Shown: positions 24,662-32,011 of the stretch, piece by piece
Numbering within the stretch: the first letter of the stretch is position 1
How the letters are laid out: each line of letters begins with the position of its first letter
Source of the DNA: Fusobacterium sp.
GTDB lineage: Bacteria; Fusobacteriota; Fusobacteriia; Fusobacteriales; Fusobacteriaceae
DNA: 34,812 nucleotides
Direction: 5' to 3'
NCBI RefSeq assembly: GCF_029258315.1
Contig: NZ_JARHZE010000019.1
Location: forward strand, 1 to 34,812
Program-made: the position numbers and the translations under genes
The notes under the pieces: generated by a model
Database searches by the model: none
The model's input: the letters and a program-made list of their open reading frames with translations, nothing else
What the model was told of the DNA's origin: nothing

Positions 24662-25279
24662 CTATTTTGCTAACTCGTAACGTTTAGCTACTAAATCCCA
24701 GTTTATTATTGACATATATTTTTCTATATAAGTTGGTCTTAAATTTTGATAGTCTATGTAGTAAGCATGTTCCCAAACATCTATTGTTAATAATGGTTTG
24801 TAACCATCTTTTAAAGGTGTATCTTGATTAGCTGTTTTTATAATTGATAATTTTCCATCTTTTAATACTAACCAAGCCCAACCTGATCCAAATAGTGTAG
24901 CTGCTGCTTGTTTAAACTCACCAACAAAGTTTTCAACACTTCCAAAATCTTTTTCTATTTTTTCTTTTAACTCCCCTTTAAGTTCAGTAGAGTTTGGAGC
25001 TGTTAATGCCTCAAAATAAAAATTATGATTGTAAACTCCTCCACCATTATTTGTAACTGGAGTTAGTATATCTTTTGGTACTCTATCTAAATTTGATAAT
25101 ATCTCTTCTAATGAAAGCTCTTGTAATTCAACTGATTTTGATAAAGCATCATTTAAATTATTTGTATAAGCATTAAGGTGTTTATCTCTATGAAATTCTA
25201 TTGTTCTCTTACTAATAACTGGCTCTAAACCTGTGTATTCAAAAGGTAATTCTCTTAATTTAAATGGATATTTTGACAT
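24662..25279 (-). CDS. sodA: Superoxide dismutase, Mn-type residues
   Basis: Cytosolic Fe/Mn-family superoxide dismutase, 205 aa. Metal ligands are His30 (EFHRDKH), His85 (GVYNHNF), and the Asp and His of DVWEHAYY. The second-sphere pattern is Mn-like: Gly rather than Gln four residues before His85 (GGGVYNH) and Gln in TANQDTPL. That is the MnSOD arrangement, although many anaerobe enzymes are cambialistic. AGGAGG precedes the ATG. It is a single-gene unit with its own promoter, a 25-nt palindrome at the predicted start and terminators on both sides. Metal preference is inferred from the motifs. Confidence 0.92.
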   Translation of the reverse strand: MSKYPFKLRELPFEYTGLEPVISKRTIEFHRDKHLNAYTNNLNDALSKSVELQELSLEEILSNLDRVPKDILTPVTNNGGGVYNHNFYFEALTAPNSTELKGELKEKIEKDFGSVENFVGEFKQAAATLFGSGWAWLVLKDGKLSIIKTANQDTPLKDGYKPLLTIDVWEHAYYIDYQNLRPTYIEKYMSIINWDLVAKRYELAK

Positions 25280-25315
25280 ATTTCTTCCTCCTATTTAACT
25301 TTATTTCATCTTTTT

Positions 25316-25340
25316 TAAAATTGAAATCATTTCAATTTTA
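25316..25340 (-). promoter_or_regulatory. 25-nt perfect palindrome at the sod transcription start
   Basis: TAAAATTGAAAT, a central base, and its exact complement make a 12-1-12 palindrome with a TTGAAAT-N-ATTTCAA core. The 7-1-7 core is the architecture of Fur/PerR-class operators, although the bases differ from the PerR and Fur consensus. It lies at about +1 to +25, so it could equally be a 5'-terminal mRNA hairpin. Confidence 0.6.
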
Positions 25341-25347
25341 TAAATAT

Positions 25348-25376
25348 ATTCTAACATAATTTTCTTTATTTTACAA
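25348..25376 (-). promoter_or_regulatory. Promoter of sod
   Basis: On the minus strand TTGTAA (25376-25371), a 17-nt spacer and TAGAAT (25353-25348). Transcription would begin near 25341, right next to the palindrome. Confidence 0.65.
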
Positions 25377-25385
25377 GATTTTTTT

Positions 25386-25423
25386 GAAAAAAATAAACAC
25401 CCTAATATTTAAATTAAGGTGTT
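25386..25423 (-). terminator. Terminator of the ymdB-trmB operon
   Basis: On the minus strand an 11-bp stem with one G-T pair (arms 25423-25413 and 25406-25396) and a 6-nt loop is followed by a T-rich tract. Confidence 0.85.
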
Positions 25424-25434
25424 CATTTCATAAA

Positions 25435-26133
25435 TTATTTTATTTTTTGTATTTCTATATAGTTTATATTTTTCTTAAATTTATTTAAAAATAGTTGCTC
25501 AAACTCTGTTAAAACATTATCAACAGCCTTTTCACTTTTATGTAAGTCTGAAGTATGATAAACTATCTCATAATTATCTATTCCCTTTAGAAGTTCTAAA
25601 GTATCTAGATAATATTGATCGTGGTCTGTTTTAAAAAATAGTTTTCCTCCAACCTTCATCACTTTATCTAAAGTATCAAATAATGGTTTTTGAATTATTC
25701 TATTTTTTTCATTTCCCTCCCAAGGATCTGGGAAGTTTATATACATTCCTTCTATTTCATTTTCTGCAACAAATTCAGTGATCTCCTCACCAAATCTTCT
25801 TAAAAATAAAACATTATTTAAACCATAGTTTTTAGATTTTCTAGCAGAAGAATGTAATCTTTTAAATCTTAATTCCATAGCTATATGGTTTCTATTAGGA
25901 TATTTTTGACACATACCAATAGCAAAATTTCCGCTACCAGAACCAATCTCTATATATATAGGATTTTCATTTTTAAAATACTCATTCCATTTTCCTTTGT
26001 GAGAATCCATTATATCCTTATCATACATTATATACTCAGGATATTCCTTTAATCTTTCCATATAGGGATTATATTGTTTTTTTGGTTTTTCAAAAAAGTG
26101 TTCCCAATATTCTTTTACTCTTGTTTCTGACAT
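25435..26133 (-). CDS. trmB: tRNA (guanine46-N7)-methyltransferase
   Basis: TrmB makes m7G46 in the tRNA variable loop using SAM. The 232 aa contain the SAM motif IEIGSGSGNFAIGMC (about 57-71), ELRFKRLHSSARK, the RRFGEEI segment and the family signature INFPDPWEGNEKNRII, followed by GGKLFFKTDHDQYY. The ending (TEFEQLFLNKFKKNINYIE) is also typical. It is the last gene of the ymdB-prmA-cmk-waaA-trmB operon, 11 nt after waaA. Confidence 0.96.
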   Translation of the reverse strand: MSETRVKEYWEHFFEKPKKQYNPYMERLKEYPEYIMYDKDIMDSHKGKWNEYFKNENPIYIEIGSGSGNFAIGMCQKYPNRNHIAMELRFKRLHSSARKSKNYGLNNVLFLRRFGEEITEFVAENEIEGMYINFPDPWEGNEKNRIIQKPLFDTLDKVMKVGGKLFFKTDHDQYYLDTLELLKGIDNYEIVYHTSDLHKSEKAVDNVLTEFEQLFLNKFKKNINYIEIQKIK

Positions 26134-26144
26134 TATTCCTCCAT

Positions 26145-27374
26145 CTATATTTTTTCTATTATTTTTTCAGCTACATTTTGATTTTCTTTAAAGAAATTTT
26201 CTATCTCCTTAATATCCAAATCATTTTTTTCTATTTTTAAAATATCTTCATATATATCTTGTGAGTTCTTTGCAAGATAACCAATCTTTCTTTTTAATAT
26301 CTCCTTAGAAATATCCTTTACATTTTGTAAATACTCTCCAAAAATAGGTGTCTTTCTATAAAATAGAGGCTCCAATAAACTATGCCCCCCAATATTTACC
26401 AAAGTCCCACCTACAAAAGTTATATCGGCTATTGAATAGAATTTTCTTAAAACTCCCATCTTATCAACTATCAAAACTTGATAATCTAAACTGCTATCCT
26501 TTGAAACATTTTCTATTTCACTATATTTTTTATAACTTATCCCTTGTTTTTCCAATAAATTTTCTATTTTATTAACTCTATCTAAATGTCTAGGAACTAA
26601 AACTAAGATATAATTTTTTAATCTCTTAAAACTCTCTATTAAAATTTCATCTTCACCTGTTCTAGTACTTCCACATACAAAAATCTTCTTTTTATTATAA
26701 AAAATATCATTTTTTAATTTTTCTTTTTCCAAATCAGAAAAATTTTCAAGTTCTATATCAAATTTTAAATTTCCTGTAACTTTTATTTTATTTTTATCAG
26801 CACCTAAACTCTCAAATCTCTCTCTATCAATCTCTGTTTGAACACAGAAAAAGTCTATTTTTTCACAAAGAAGAGATTTTAAAATAAATTTAATCTTTTG
26901 ATTTTTCTTAAAACTTTTATCAGATATTCTTCCATTGGCTAAAATAACCCTCCCCTCTTTTGAGCAAAGGCTTATCAGGTTTGGCCAAATCTCTGTTTCT
27001 ATTATAATAAGTGTTCTTAATCTTATATTTTTTAAAATTCTTTTTATTGATAGATAATCATCTAAAGGAAAATATATAATCTTAATTCTTAAATTATTTG
27101 AATATTTTTTCTCAGCAGTTTCATATCCAGTATCAGTAAAAACACTTAAAAGTATATCATTTTCTGTTTTTTCTAGGATTTTTTTTATCAATGAATCTGT
27201 AAGATTTACCTCTCCAACTGATGAACAGTGAATCCAAATGCAATTTTCTCTTAAATTTAATTTTTTAAAATCTTGAAAAAATCTTTTCTTTAAAAACTCT
27301 CTTTTTTTTCTATTAAAAATATATATAAATACAAGTGGTATATATATAATCATTCTTAAAAAATTATATATCAT
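26145..27374 (-). CDS. waaA: 3-deoxy-D-manno-octulosonic acid (Kdo) transferase
   Basis: WaaA transfers Kdo from CMP-Kdo to lipid A precursors at the inner face of the cytoplasmic membrane, starting the LPS core. The 409 aa have a single N-terminal hydrophobic anchor (about 1-20). The GT-B signatures are WIHCSSVGEVNL, FTDTGYETA, FFPLDD-like IYFPLDD, IIIETEIWPNL and the C-terminal FVGGTLVNIGGHSLLEPLFY. This gene is direct evidence for an LPS-bearing envelope. It lies 10 nt after cmk in the operon. Confidence 0.95.
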   Translation of the reverse strand: MIYNFLRMIIYIPLVFIYIFNRKKREFLKKRFFQDFKKLNLRENCIWIHCSSVGEVNLTDSLIKKILEKTENDILLSVFTDTGYETAEKKYSNNLRIKIIYFPLDDYLSIKRILKNIRLRTLIIIETEIWPNLISLCSKEGRVILANGRISDKSFKKNQKIKFILKSLLCEKIDFFCVQTEIDRERFESLGADKNKIKVTGNLKFDIELENFSDLEKEKLKNDIFYNKKKIFVCGSTRTGEDEILIESFKRLKNYILVLVPRHLDRVNKIENLLEKQGISYKKYSEIENVSKDSSLDYQVLIVDKMGVLRKFYSIADITFVGGTLVNIGGHSLLEPLFYRKTPIFGEYLQNVKDISKEILKRKIGYLAKNSQDIYEDILKIEKNDLDIKEIENFFKENQNVAEKIIEKI

Positions 27375-27384
27375 ACTCTTCTCC

Positions 27385-28068
27385 TTATATATTCTCTCTT
27401 CTAGCCTTTTTTTCTTTTGCTACTCCTATAAAAACTCCTAGTTTAGCAACTGTTTCCTCAATAGTATCTCCATCTGTACTTATTTCAATAGCGTCATCAG
27501 CTTTCTTTAAAGGTCCCTCTTTTCTTGTAGAATCTATAAAGTCTCTCTCTAAAATACTTGCTAAAACTTTTTCGTACTCTTCAATTATTCCTTTTTCTTC
27601 ATAATCTTTCATACGTCTTTTAGCTCTCTCTTCTGGGGAAGCTACTAAGAATACTTTTAAGTCTGCATCTGGGAAAACAACTGTTCCTATATCTCTTCCA
27701 TCAAGGATAACATCTTTCCCTTTGCTTATCTCTCTTTGTAGTTCTACCATTTTTTCTCTAATCTCTTTTATCTTTGCAACATAAGATACCATACTTGTAA
27801 CTTCTGGTGTTCTTATTTTTAAAGAAACATCTTTTCCATTTAAGAAAAATTTATCTTTCTCTATATCTAAATTTATAAGTGGTAAATTTTCCTCTATATT
27901 TTTTTTCTTATCAATGCTTATTTCATTTTCTATAAAATATAAGGCACACATTCTATACATTGCCCCTGTGTCTAAATAAGTCATAGAATATTTTTTTGCT
28001 AATATCTTAGCAACTGTACTTTTTCCACTTCCAGCAGGTCCATCTATTGCAACTATAAAATTTTTCAT
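27385..28068 (-). CDS. cmk: Cytidylate kinase
   Basis: Cmk phosphorylates CMP and dCMP to the diphosphates, recycling for example the CMP released by WaaA. The 227 aa contain the P-loop GPAGSGKSTVAK (about 10-21), YLDTGAMYR, LDGRDIGTVVFPDADLKVFL and the lid region ERAKRRMKDYEEKG. There is a modest insertion relative to short forms but no missing motif. It lies 16 nt after prmA and 10 nt before waaA. Confidence 0.96.
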   Translation of the reverse strand: MKNFIVAIDGPAGSGKSTVAKILAKKYSMTYLDTGAMYRMCALYFIENEISIDKKKNIEENLPLINLDIEKDKFFLNGKDVSLKIRTPEVTSMVSYVAKIKEIREKMVELQREISKGKDVILDGRDIGTVVFPDADLKVFLVASPEERAKRRMKDYEEKGIIEEYEKVLASILERDFIDSTRKEGPLKKADDAIEISTDGDTIEETVAKLGVFIGVAKEKKARRENI

Positions 28069-28084
28069 CTTTCTTCCCCCTAAA

Positions 28085-29017
28085 TTAATTATTTTTCATT
28101 AAGATTGCTCTCCACTCTTTATCTGCTTTAACCTCTAATATCTCAAGTCCCACTTCCTCAATGGCTCTCTTCATCTCATCTAATTTATCTTCAATTATTC
28201 CTGAGAATATAACAAGTCCATCTTTTTTTACAACTCTTGAAATATCTTTTAAAAGTATAAGTAATACATCAGCTAAAATATTTGCCACTACAACATCAAA
28301 CTTTTTATCTTGTACAACTGATATTAAATCTCCAACATATGCTTTAGCTTTTGTTTCATCAACCTTATTAAGAGCTAGATTTTCTTTTGCTACCTCAACA
28401 GCCATAGGATCTATATCTGTTCCATATATCTCTTTAGCTCCTAATTTTTCAGCAGCTATCATTAATATTCCTGAACCAGTTCCAACATCTATTACTGTAT
28501 CTTCTGAAGATATATTTTTCTCCATTAATTTTATACAAAGAGATGTTGTTGGGTGAGTTCCTGTTCCAAAAGCTCTTCCCGGATCTAATTCTATAATTAA
28601 TTCATCATCTTGAGGTTCATACTCTCTCCAAGTTGGTTTTACCACAAATCTCTCACTTATTTTTTGAGTATAGAAATATTTTTTCCAACTGTTTTGATAA
28701 TCCTCTTCATCATATTCATAAAACTCTATACTGTATATAAGATCATCTCTATCCATAAACTTATTATTAAAAGCCTCTTGAATAGCTAATTTTCTTCTTT
28801 CTGAATATGGATTTATAGGAAAATATGCAGATACTGCGTTCTCTACCATAAGAAATTCTTTTTCATCTTTATAATAATCCAATGAATTTTTATGAGTTAA
28901 TGGTTCTTCTATCTTAAGCCCTGTGGCACCAAAATCATAAAAAACATCACCTATTTCTTTTTTTGCTTTTTCTAAATCATCACTTTCATAAACAACTTTT
29001 ATTTCTAAAACCTTCAT
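28085..29017 (-). CDS. prmA: Ribosomal protein L11 methyltransferase
   Basis: PrmA trimethylates ribosomal protein L11 with SAM. The 310 aa have an N-terminal substrate-recognition domain (about 1-110) and a Rossmann methyltransferase domain with DPGRAFGTGTHPTTSLC (about 146-162), VIDVGTGSGILMIAA (about 177-191), GTDIDPMAVEVAKEN and VVANILADVLL. It lies 8 nt after ymdB and 16 nt before cmk. A 131-codon frame on the opposite strand (28161-28556) is only a shadow. Confidence 0.95.
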   Translation of the reverse strand: MKVLEIKVVYESDDLEKAKKEIGDVFYDFGATGLKIEEPLTHKNSLDYYKDEKEFLMVENAVSAYFPINPYSERRKLAIQEAFNNKFMDRDDLIYSIEFYEYDEEDYQNSWKKYFYTQKISERFVVKPTWREYEPQDDELIIELDPGRAFGTGTHPTTSLCIKLMEKNISSEDTVIDVGTGSGILMIAAEKLGAKEIYGTDIDPMAVEVAKENLALNKVDETKAKAYVGDLISVVQDKKFDVVVANILADVLLILLKDISRVVKKDGLVIFSGIIEDKLDEMKRAIEEVGLEILEVKADKEWRAILMKNN

Positions 29018-29025
29018 TCTTCCCC

Positions 29026-29817
29026 CTACATCATCTCTATTTGATCCAATGAAATATTTATTCTGTCTATTCTTAGACAGTCTCCTGTCTCTTCATCTAT
29101 CTCTACATCTAAACCGTTTAATCTTTCCATTCCCTTAGCAATCTCAAATCTTTGAGGAAGACAATTTAAAAATTTAGGAATTATCGAATTATTATCCATT
29201 CCTATTATTCCATTATCAGATCCAGTCATTCCTGCATCAGTTATATATCCTGTTCCTTCTAATAAGATTTTTTCATCTGCTGTTTGAATATGAGTGTGTG
29301 TTCCATATAAAAGAGAAATTTTTCCATCCATATATTTTGCAAGAGCTATCTTTTCAGAAGTAGCCTCTGCGTGAAAATCAACAATTATAATTTTACACTC
29401 TTTTCTCATCTCTTCAACAACATCAGCTAAAGTTTTAAAAGGGCAATCAATAGGTGGCATAAATACCCTTCCTTGTACTGAAACCACTCCAACTTTTATC
29501 CCTTTTTTACTTTCTACTATTGTATAACCTTTTCCTGGAACTCCTTTTGGATAATTTATAGGTCTTAATAATCTTTCAGAATTTTCTAAATATGTATATA
29601 TCTCTTTTTTATCCCAAATATGATTTCCACTTGTAATAACATCAATATTATTTGCTAAAAACTCATCTGCTATCTTAGCAGTGATCCCAAATCCTGCTGC
29701 TGCATTCTCCCCGTTTACAACTATAAAATCATAATTTGAACTAAATCTTTTTAAATATTCTTCTAAAGTCTTTCTTCCTGGACTTCCTACTACATCACCA
29801 ACTACTAATACTCTCAT
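29026..29817 (-). CDS. ymdB: YmdB-family metallophosphoesterase
   Basis: A 263-aa calcineurin-like phosphoesterase of the YmdB/TIGR00282 family; B. subtilis YmdB hydrolyses 2',3'-cyclic nucleotides and affects biofilm and motility decisions. Metal-binding motifs are VVGDVVGSPGRKTLEEYL, VVNGENAAAGFGIT, ITSGNHIWDKKE, VDFHAEATSEK and YGTHTHIQTAD. The frame is open to 29853, but the ATG at 29817 starts at the family MRVLVVGD and has TAGGAG upstream. It is the first gene of a five-gene operon with prmA, cmk, waaA and trmB. Confidence 0.93.
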   Translation of the reverse strand: MRVLVVGDVVGSPGRKTLEEYLKRFSSNYDFIVVNGENAAAGFGITAKIADEFLANNIDVITSGNHIWDKKEIYTYLENSERLLRPINYPKGVPGKGYTIVESKKGIKVGVVSVQGRVFMPPIDCPFKTLADVVEEMRKECKIIIVDFHAEATSEKIALAKYMDGKISLLYGTHTHIQTADEKILLEGTGYITDAGMTGSDNGIIGMDNNSIIPKFLNCLPQRFEIAKGMERLNGLDVEIDEETGDCLRIDRINISLDQIEMM

Positions 29818-29859
29818 TTCTCCTACTTTCTTTTTTGATTTTTTTATATTCAATAGTTC

Positions 29860-29868
29860 ATTATATCA
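29860..29868 (-). promoter_or_regulatory. Extended -10 promoter of the ymdB operon
   Basis: On the minus strand TGATATAAT is a TGn-TATAAT extended -10, 43 nt upstream of the ymdB ATG at 29817. The -35 position has only TTTAAA. It supports the shorter ymdB start. Confidence 0.6.
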
Positions 29869-29901
29869 CTTTTTTTTTTAATTTTAAAGAGTTGAATTTC
29901 T

Positions 29902-30750
29902 TTACAAATTCCTAAAAAATTCTACAAAATCTTTTGCCAATGTATTTTTTAAAAATACATAGTTAAATTCTCTTTCCATTTTATTTCCAATACAAAATCT
30001 TCCTATCTCTTTTTCATCTTTTATAACAGAGCTATAAACAAAAGATATCCCGGCATTTAATCTCACCAAATCTTTTATCAAATTAAAATTATTTATAACA
30101 ATCTGCTTTCTAAAAAACTCCAATGAAAAACTATTTTGGAATAACAGTTGTTCAAAGATTTTTCTTGTTCCTGATCCCTCTTCTCTTACAATTATATTTT
30201 CTTCAAAAAGTTCTTTAAATTTTATATTTTTATCATTGAATCTATGATTTTTACTACAAATCCCTATAAATTCATCCTTCTTATAAAGTTTGTATCCATA
30301 CTTCTCTTTATTAAATATCCCCTCTACAATAGCAAAGTCCAATTTATGCTCCTCTAACATCTTTATAAGATTTTCTGTATTATCAATTACTAAAGAAACA
30401 TCATATTTTTCATCTTCAATTAATTTTTTTATCTTTTCAGATATCACAAATTCCCCTATTGTTTTAGTTGCCCCTATATTTATCTTTATTCTTTCCTCTT
30501 CTTTAAGCCTTTTTTTCAAGTGAATATCATTATAATAGGCTGATCTGGCATATTCTTCCAATATGATAGCTGACTTTGTTTTTTCTAATTTCTTTCTATT
30601 ATATATAAAAAGTTTACAATCGTACTCCTCTTCTAAAAAATGTATATGCTGTGTCACTGCTGGTTGTGTCATATGCAACTTTTCTGCTGTAATTCTATAA
30701 TTCATTGTTTCACATAATTTTAAAAAAGTTATTATTCTGTGATCTAACAT
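29902..30750 (-). CDS. LysR-family regulator (YeiE-like by context)
   Basis: A 282-aa LysR-type transcriptional regulator. The HTH is residues 1-60 (FLKLCETMNYRITAEKLHMTQPAVTQHIHFLEEEYDCKLF). A periplasmic-binding-protein-like effector domain follows from about 90 (KINIGATKTIGEFVI), with VREEGSGTRKIFEQLL as a typical ligand-loop motif. It is divergent from a YeiH-type transporter, the same pairing as yeiE-yeiH in E. coli, where YeiE responds to sulfite. The shared gap has a palindromic site at 30806-30826. The effector is inferred from the neighbour only. Confidence 0.88.
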   Translation of the reverse strand: MLDHRIITFLKLCETMNYRITAEKLHMTQPAVTQHIHFLEEEYDCKLFIYNRKKLEKTKSAIILEEYARSAYYNDIHLKKRLKEEERIKINIGATKTIGEFVISEKIKKLIEDEKYDVSLVIDNTENLIKMLEEHKLDFAIVEGIFNKEKYGYKLYKKDEFIGICSKNHRFNDKNIKFKELFEENIIVREEGSGTRKIFEQLLFQNSFSLEFFRKQIVINNFNLIKDLVRLNAGISFVYSSVIKDEKEIGRFCIGNKMEREFNYVFLKNTLAKDFVEFFRNL

Positions 30751-30805
30751 TTTTTCACCCTCTCTTATATTCTATCAATAAATTTTTATTATTAATATAT
30801 AATGA

Positions 30806-30826
30806 ATGATTATTAGATTTTATCAT
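30806..30826. promoter_or_regulatory. Candidate LysR-type site in the LysR-yeiH gap
   Basis: ATGAT (30806-30810) and ATCAT (30822-30826) form an inverted repeat with an 11-nt spacer, in the middle of the 124-nt divergent gap. LysR regulators usually bind such interrupted dyads. The yeiH -10 is probably TATAAT at 30849-30854, with no clear -35, as expected of an activated promoter. Confidence 0.4.
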
Positions 30827-30874
30827 TTTTTCATGCTAAAATCAATTATATAATAAATATTTTAGGAGGATTTT

Positions 30875-31900
30875 ATGACACAAGCTTTTGCTATTTTACC
30901 TGGTTTTATTTTTGCATTGATTATTGCTGGAGTATCTAAATATTTAGAATCTCTAATGCCTATTCACCTGGTGGGGGCGTCGGTTATCGCACTTTTTATT
31001 GGAATGTTTATCAACCATTTTTATCAACCTTCACCAATTTTAAAAGACGGACTTAAGTTTACTTCTAAAAAAATACTAAAATTTGCAATTATTTTGTTAG
31101 GAGCATCTTTAAGTATTGGAACAGTTCTTCACATTGGGAAAATGTCTTTGGTTATTATGATATTTACTCTTATAACTTGTTTTGGTGGAGGATACGTTGT
31201 TGGAAATTTATTAGGACTTAACTGGAAAATATCAAACTTAATTTCTGCTGGTACTGGAATTTGCGGTGGATCAGCTATTGCTGCTATCGCTCCTGTTATT
31301 GATGCTGAAGATAGTGATATTGCTTATTCAATGTCAGCTACTTTTATCTTTGATATGGTTATGATAGTTCTTTTCCCTATTTTTGGAAAATGGTTAAATA
31401 TGACAGATATAGCTTATGGATTATGGGCTGGTACTGCTGTTAATGATACATCTAGTGTTGTTGCTGCTGGTTATGCTTTCAGTGAAGCTGCTGGAGATTT
31501 TGCAACAATGGTAAAACTTACTAGAACTCTTTCTATAATTCCAGTTGTTATTATATTTGCTATTATAAATGTTCGTTTAAAGCAAAAACAAAATAAAGTT
31601 TTTGAAGCAAATAAAGCGGAAGCAAGAGCTTATATTTTATCTATCTTCCCTTGGTTTATATTTGGATTTATCTTCTTAGCTCTTGTAAATAGTTTTGGAT
31701 TTATCCCTTATGGAGTTTCTGAATTTTTAAAAGAATTAAGTAAATTCTTAATGATCGCTGCCTTAGCTGCTATTGGATTAAACACAAGCTTTAGACAGAT
31801 GAGAAAATCTGGTTCAGCTCCTATGGTACATGGTTTTATAATATCCCTATTAGTTGTGGTAGTTGCTATAATTGTTGAATATGCTATGGGTATTGTATAA
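30875..31900 (+). CDS. yeiH: YeiH/PSE-family putative sulfate/sulfite exporter
   Basis: Inner-membrane protein of the UPF0324 (YeiH, putative sulfate exporter) family, 341 aa with about 10 hydrophobic segments. Family motifs include LKFTSKKILKFAIILLGASLSI, SAGTGICGGSAIAAIAPVIDA (about 125-145), the GLWAGTAVNDTSSVVAAGYAF segment (about 188-208) and AALAAIGLNTSFRQM near the end. TTTAGGAGG precedes the ATG. The substrate is not settled for this family. A short GC-rich patch lies in the coding sequence at about 30967-30990. Confidence 0.92.
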   Translation: MTQAFAILPGFIFALIIAGVSKYLESLMPIHLVGASVIALFIGMFINHFYQPSPILKDGLKFTSKKILKFAIILLGASLSIGTVLHIGKMSLVIMIFTLITCFGGGYVVGNLLGLNWKISNLISAGTGICGGSAIAAIAPVIDAEDSDIAYSMSATFIFDMVMIVLFPIFGKWLNMTDIAYGLWAGTAVNDTSSVVAAGYAFSEAAGDFATMVKLTRTLSIIPVVIIFAIINVRLKQKQNKVFEANKAEARAYILSIFPWFIFGFIFLALVNSFGFIPYGVSEFLKELSKFLMIAALAAIGLNTSFRQMRKSGSAPMVHGFIISLLVVVVAIIVEYAMGIV

Positions 31901-31972
31901 AACTTCTATTTAATTTACTACAAACTACTATTAATATATACTAGAAAGCTTTTTTAAAACATTTTTCATCCT

Positions 31973-32010
31973 AAAAAAGACCGCGAATAATTTATTCGCG
32001 GTCTTTTAAT
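31973..32010. terminator. Bidirectional terminator between yeiH and pckA
   Basis: GACCGCGAAT and ATTCGCGGTC close a 5-nt loop, flanked by an A run and a T run so that it works in both directions. It is the most GC-rich hairpin in the window. Confidence 0.93.
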
Positions 32011-32011
32011 T

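Noticed and set aside
28161-28556. 131-codon open frame on the plus strand opposite prmA
   Set aside because: It lies wholly inside prmA, has Ser/Thr-rich antisense-like composition and no ribosome-binding site. It is a shadow of the real gene.
29818-29853. Longer ymdB start at 29853
   Set aside because: The 12 extra residues are Lys-rich and not part of the family; the ATG at 29817 has a good Shine-Dalgarno and begins at the conserved MRVLVVGD.
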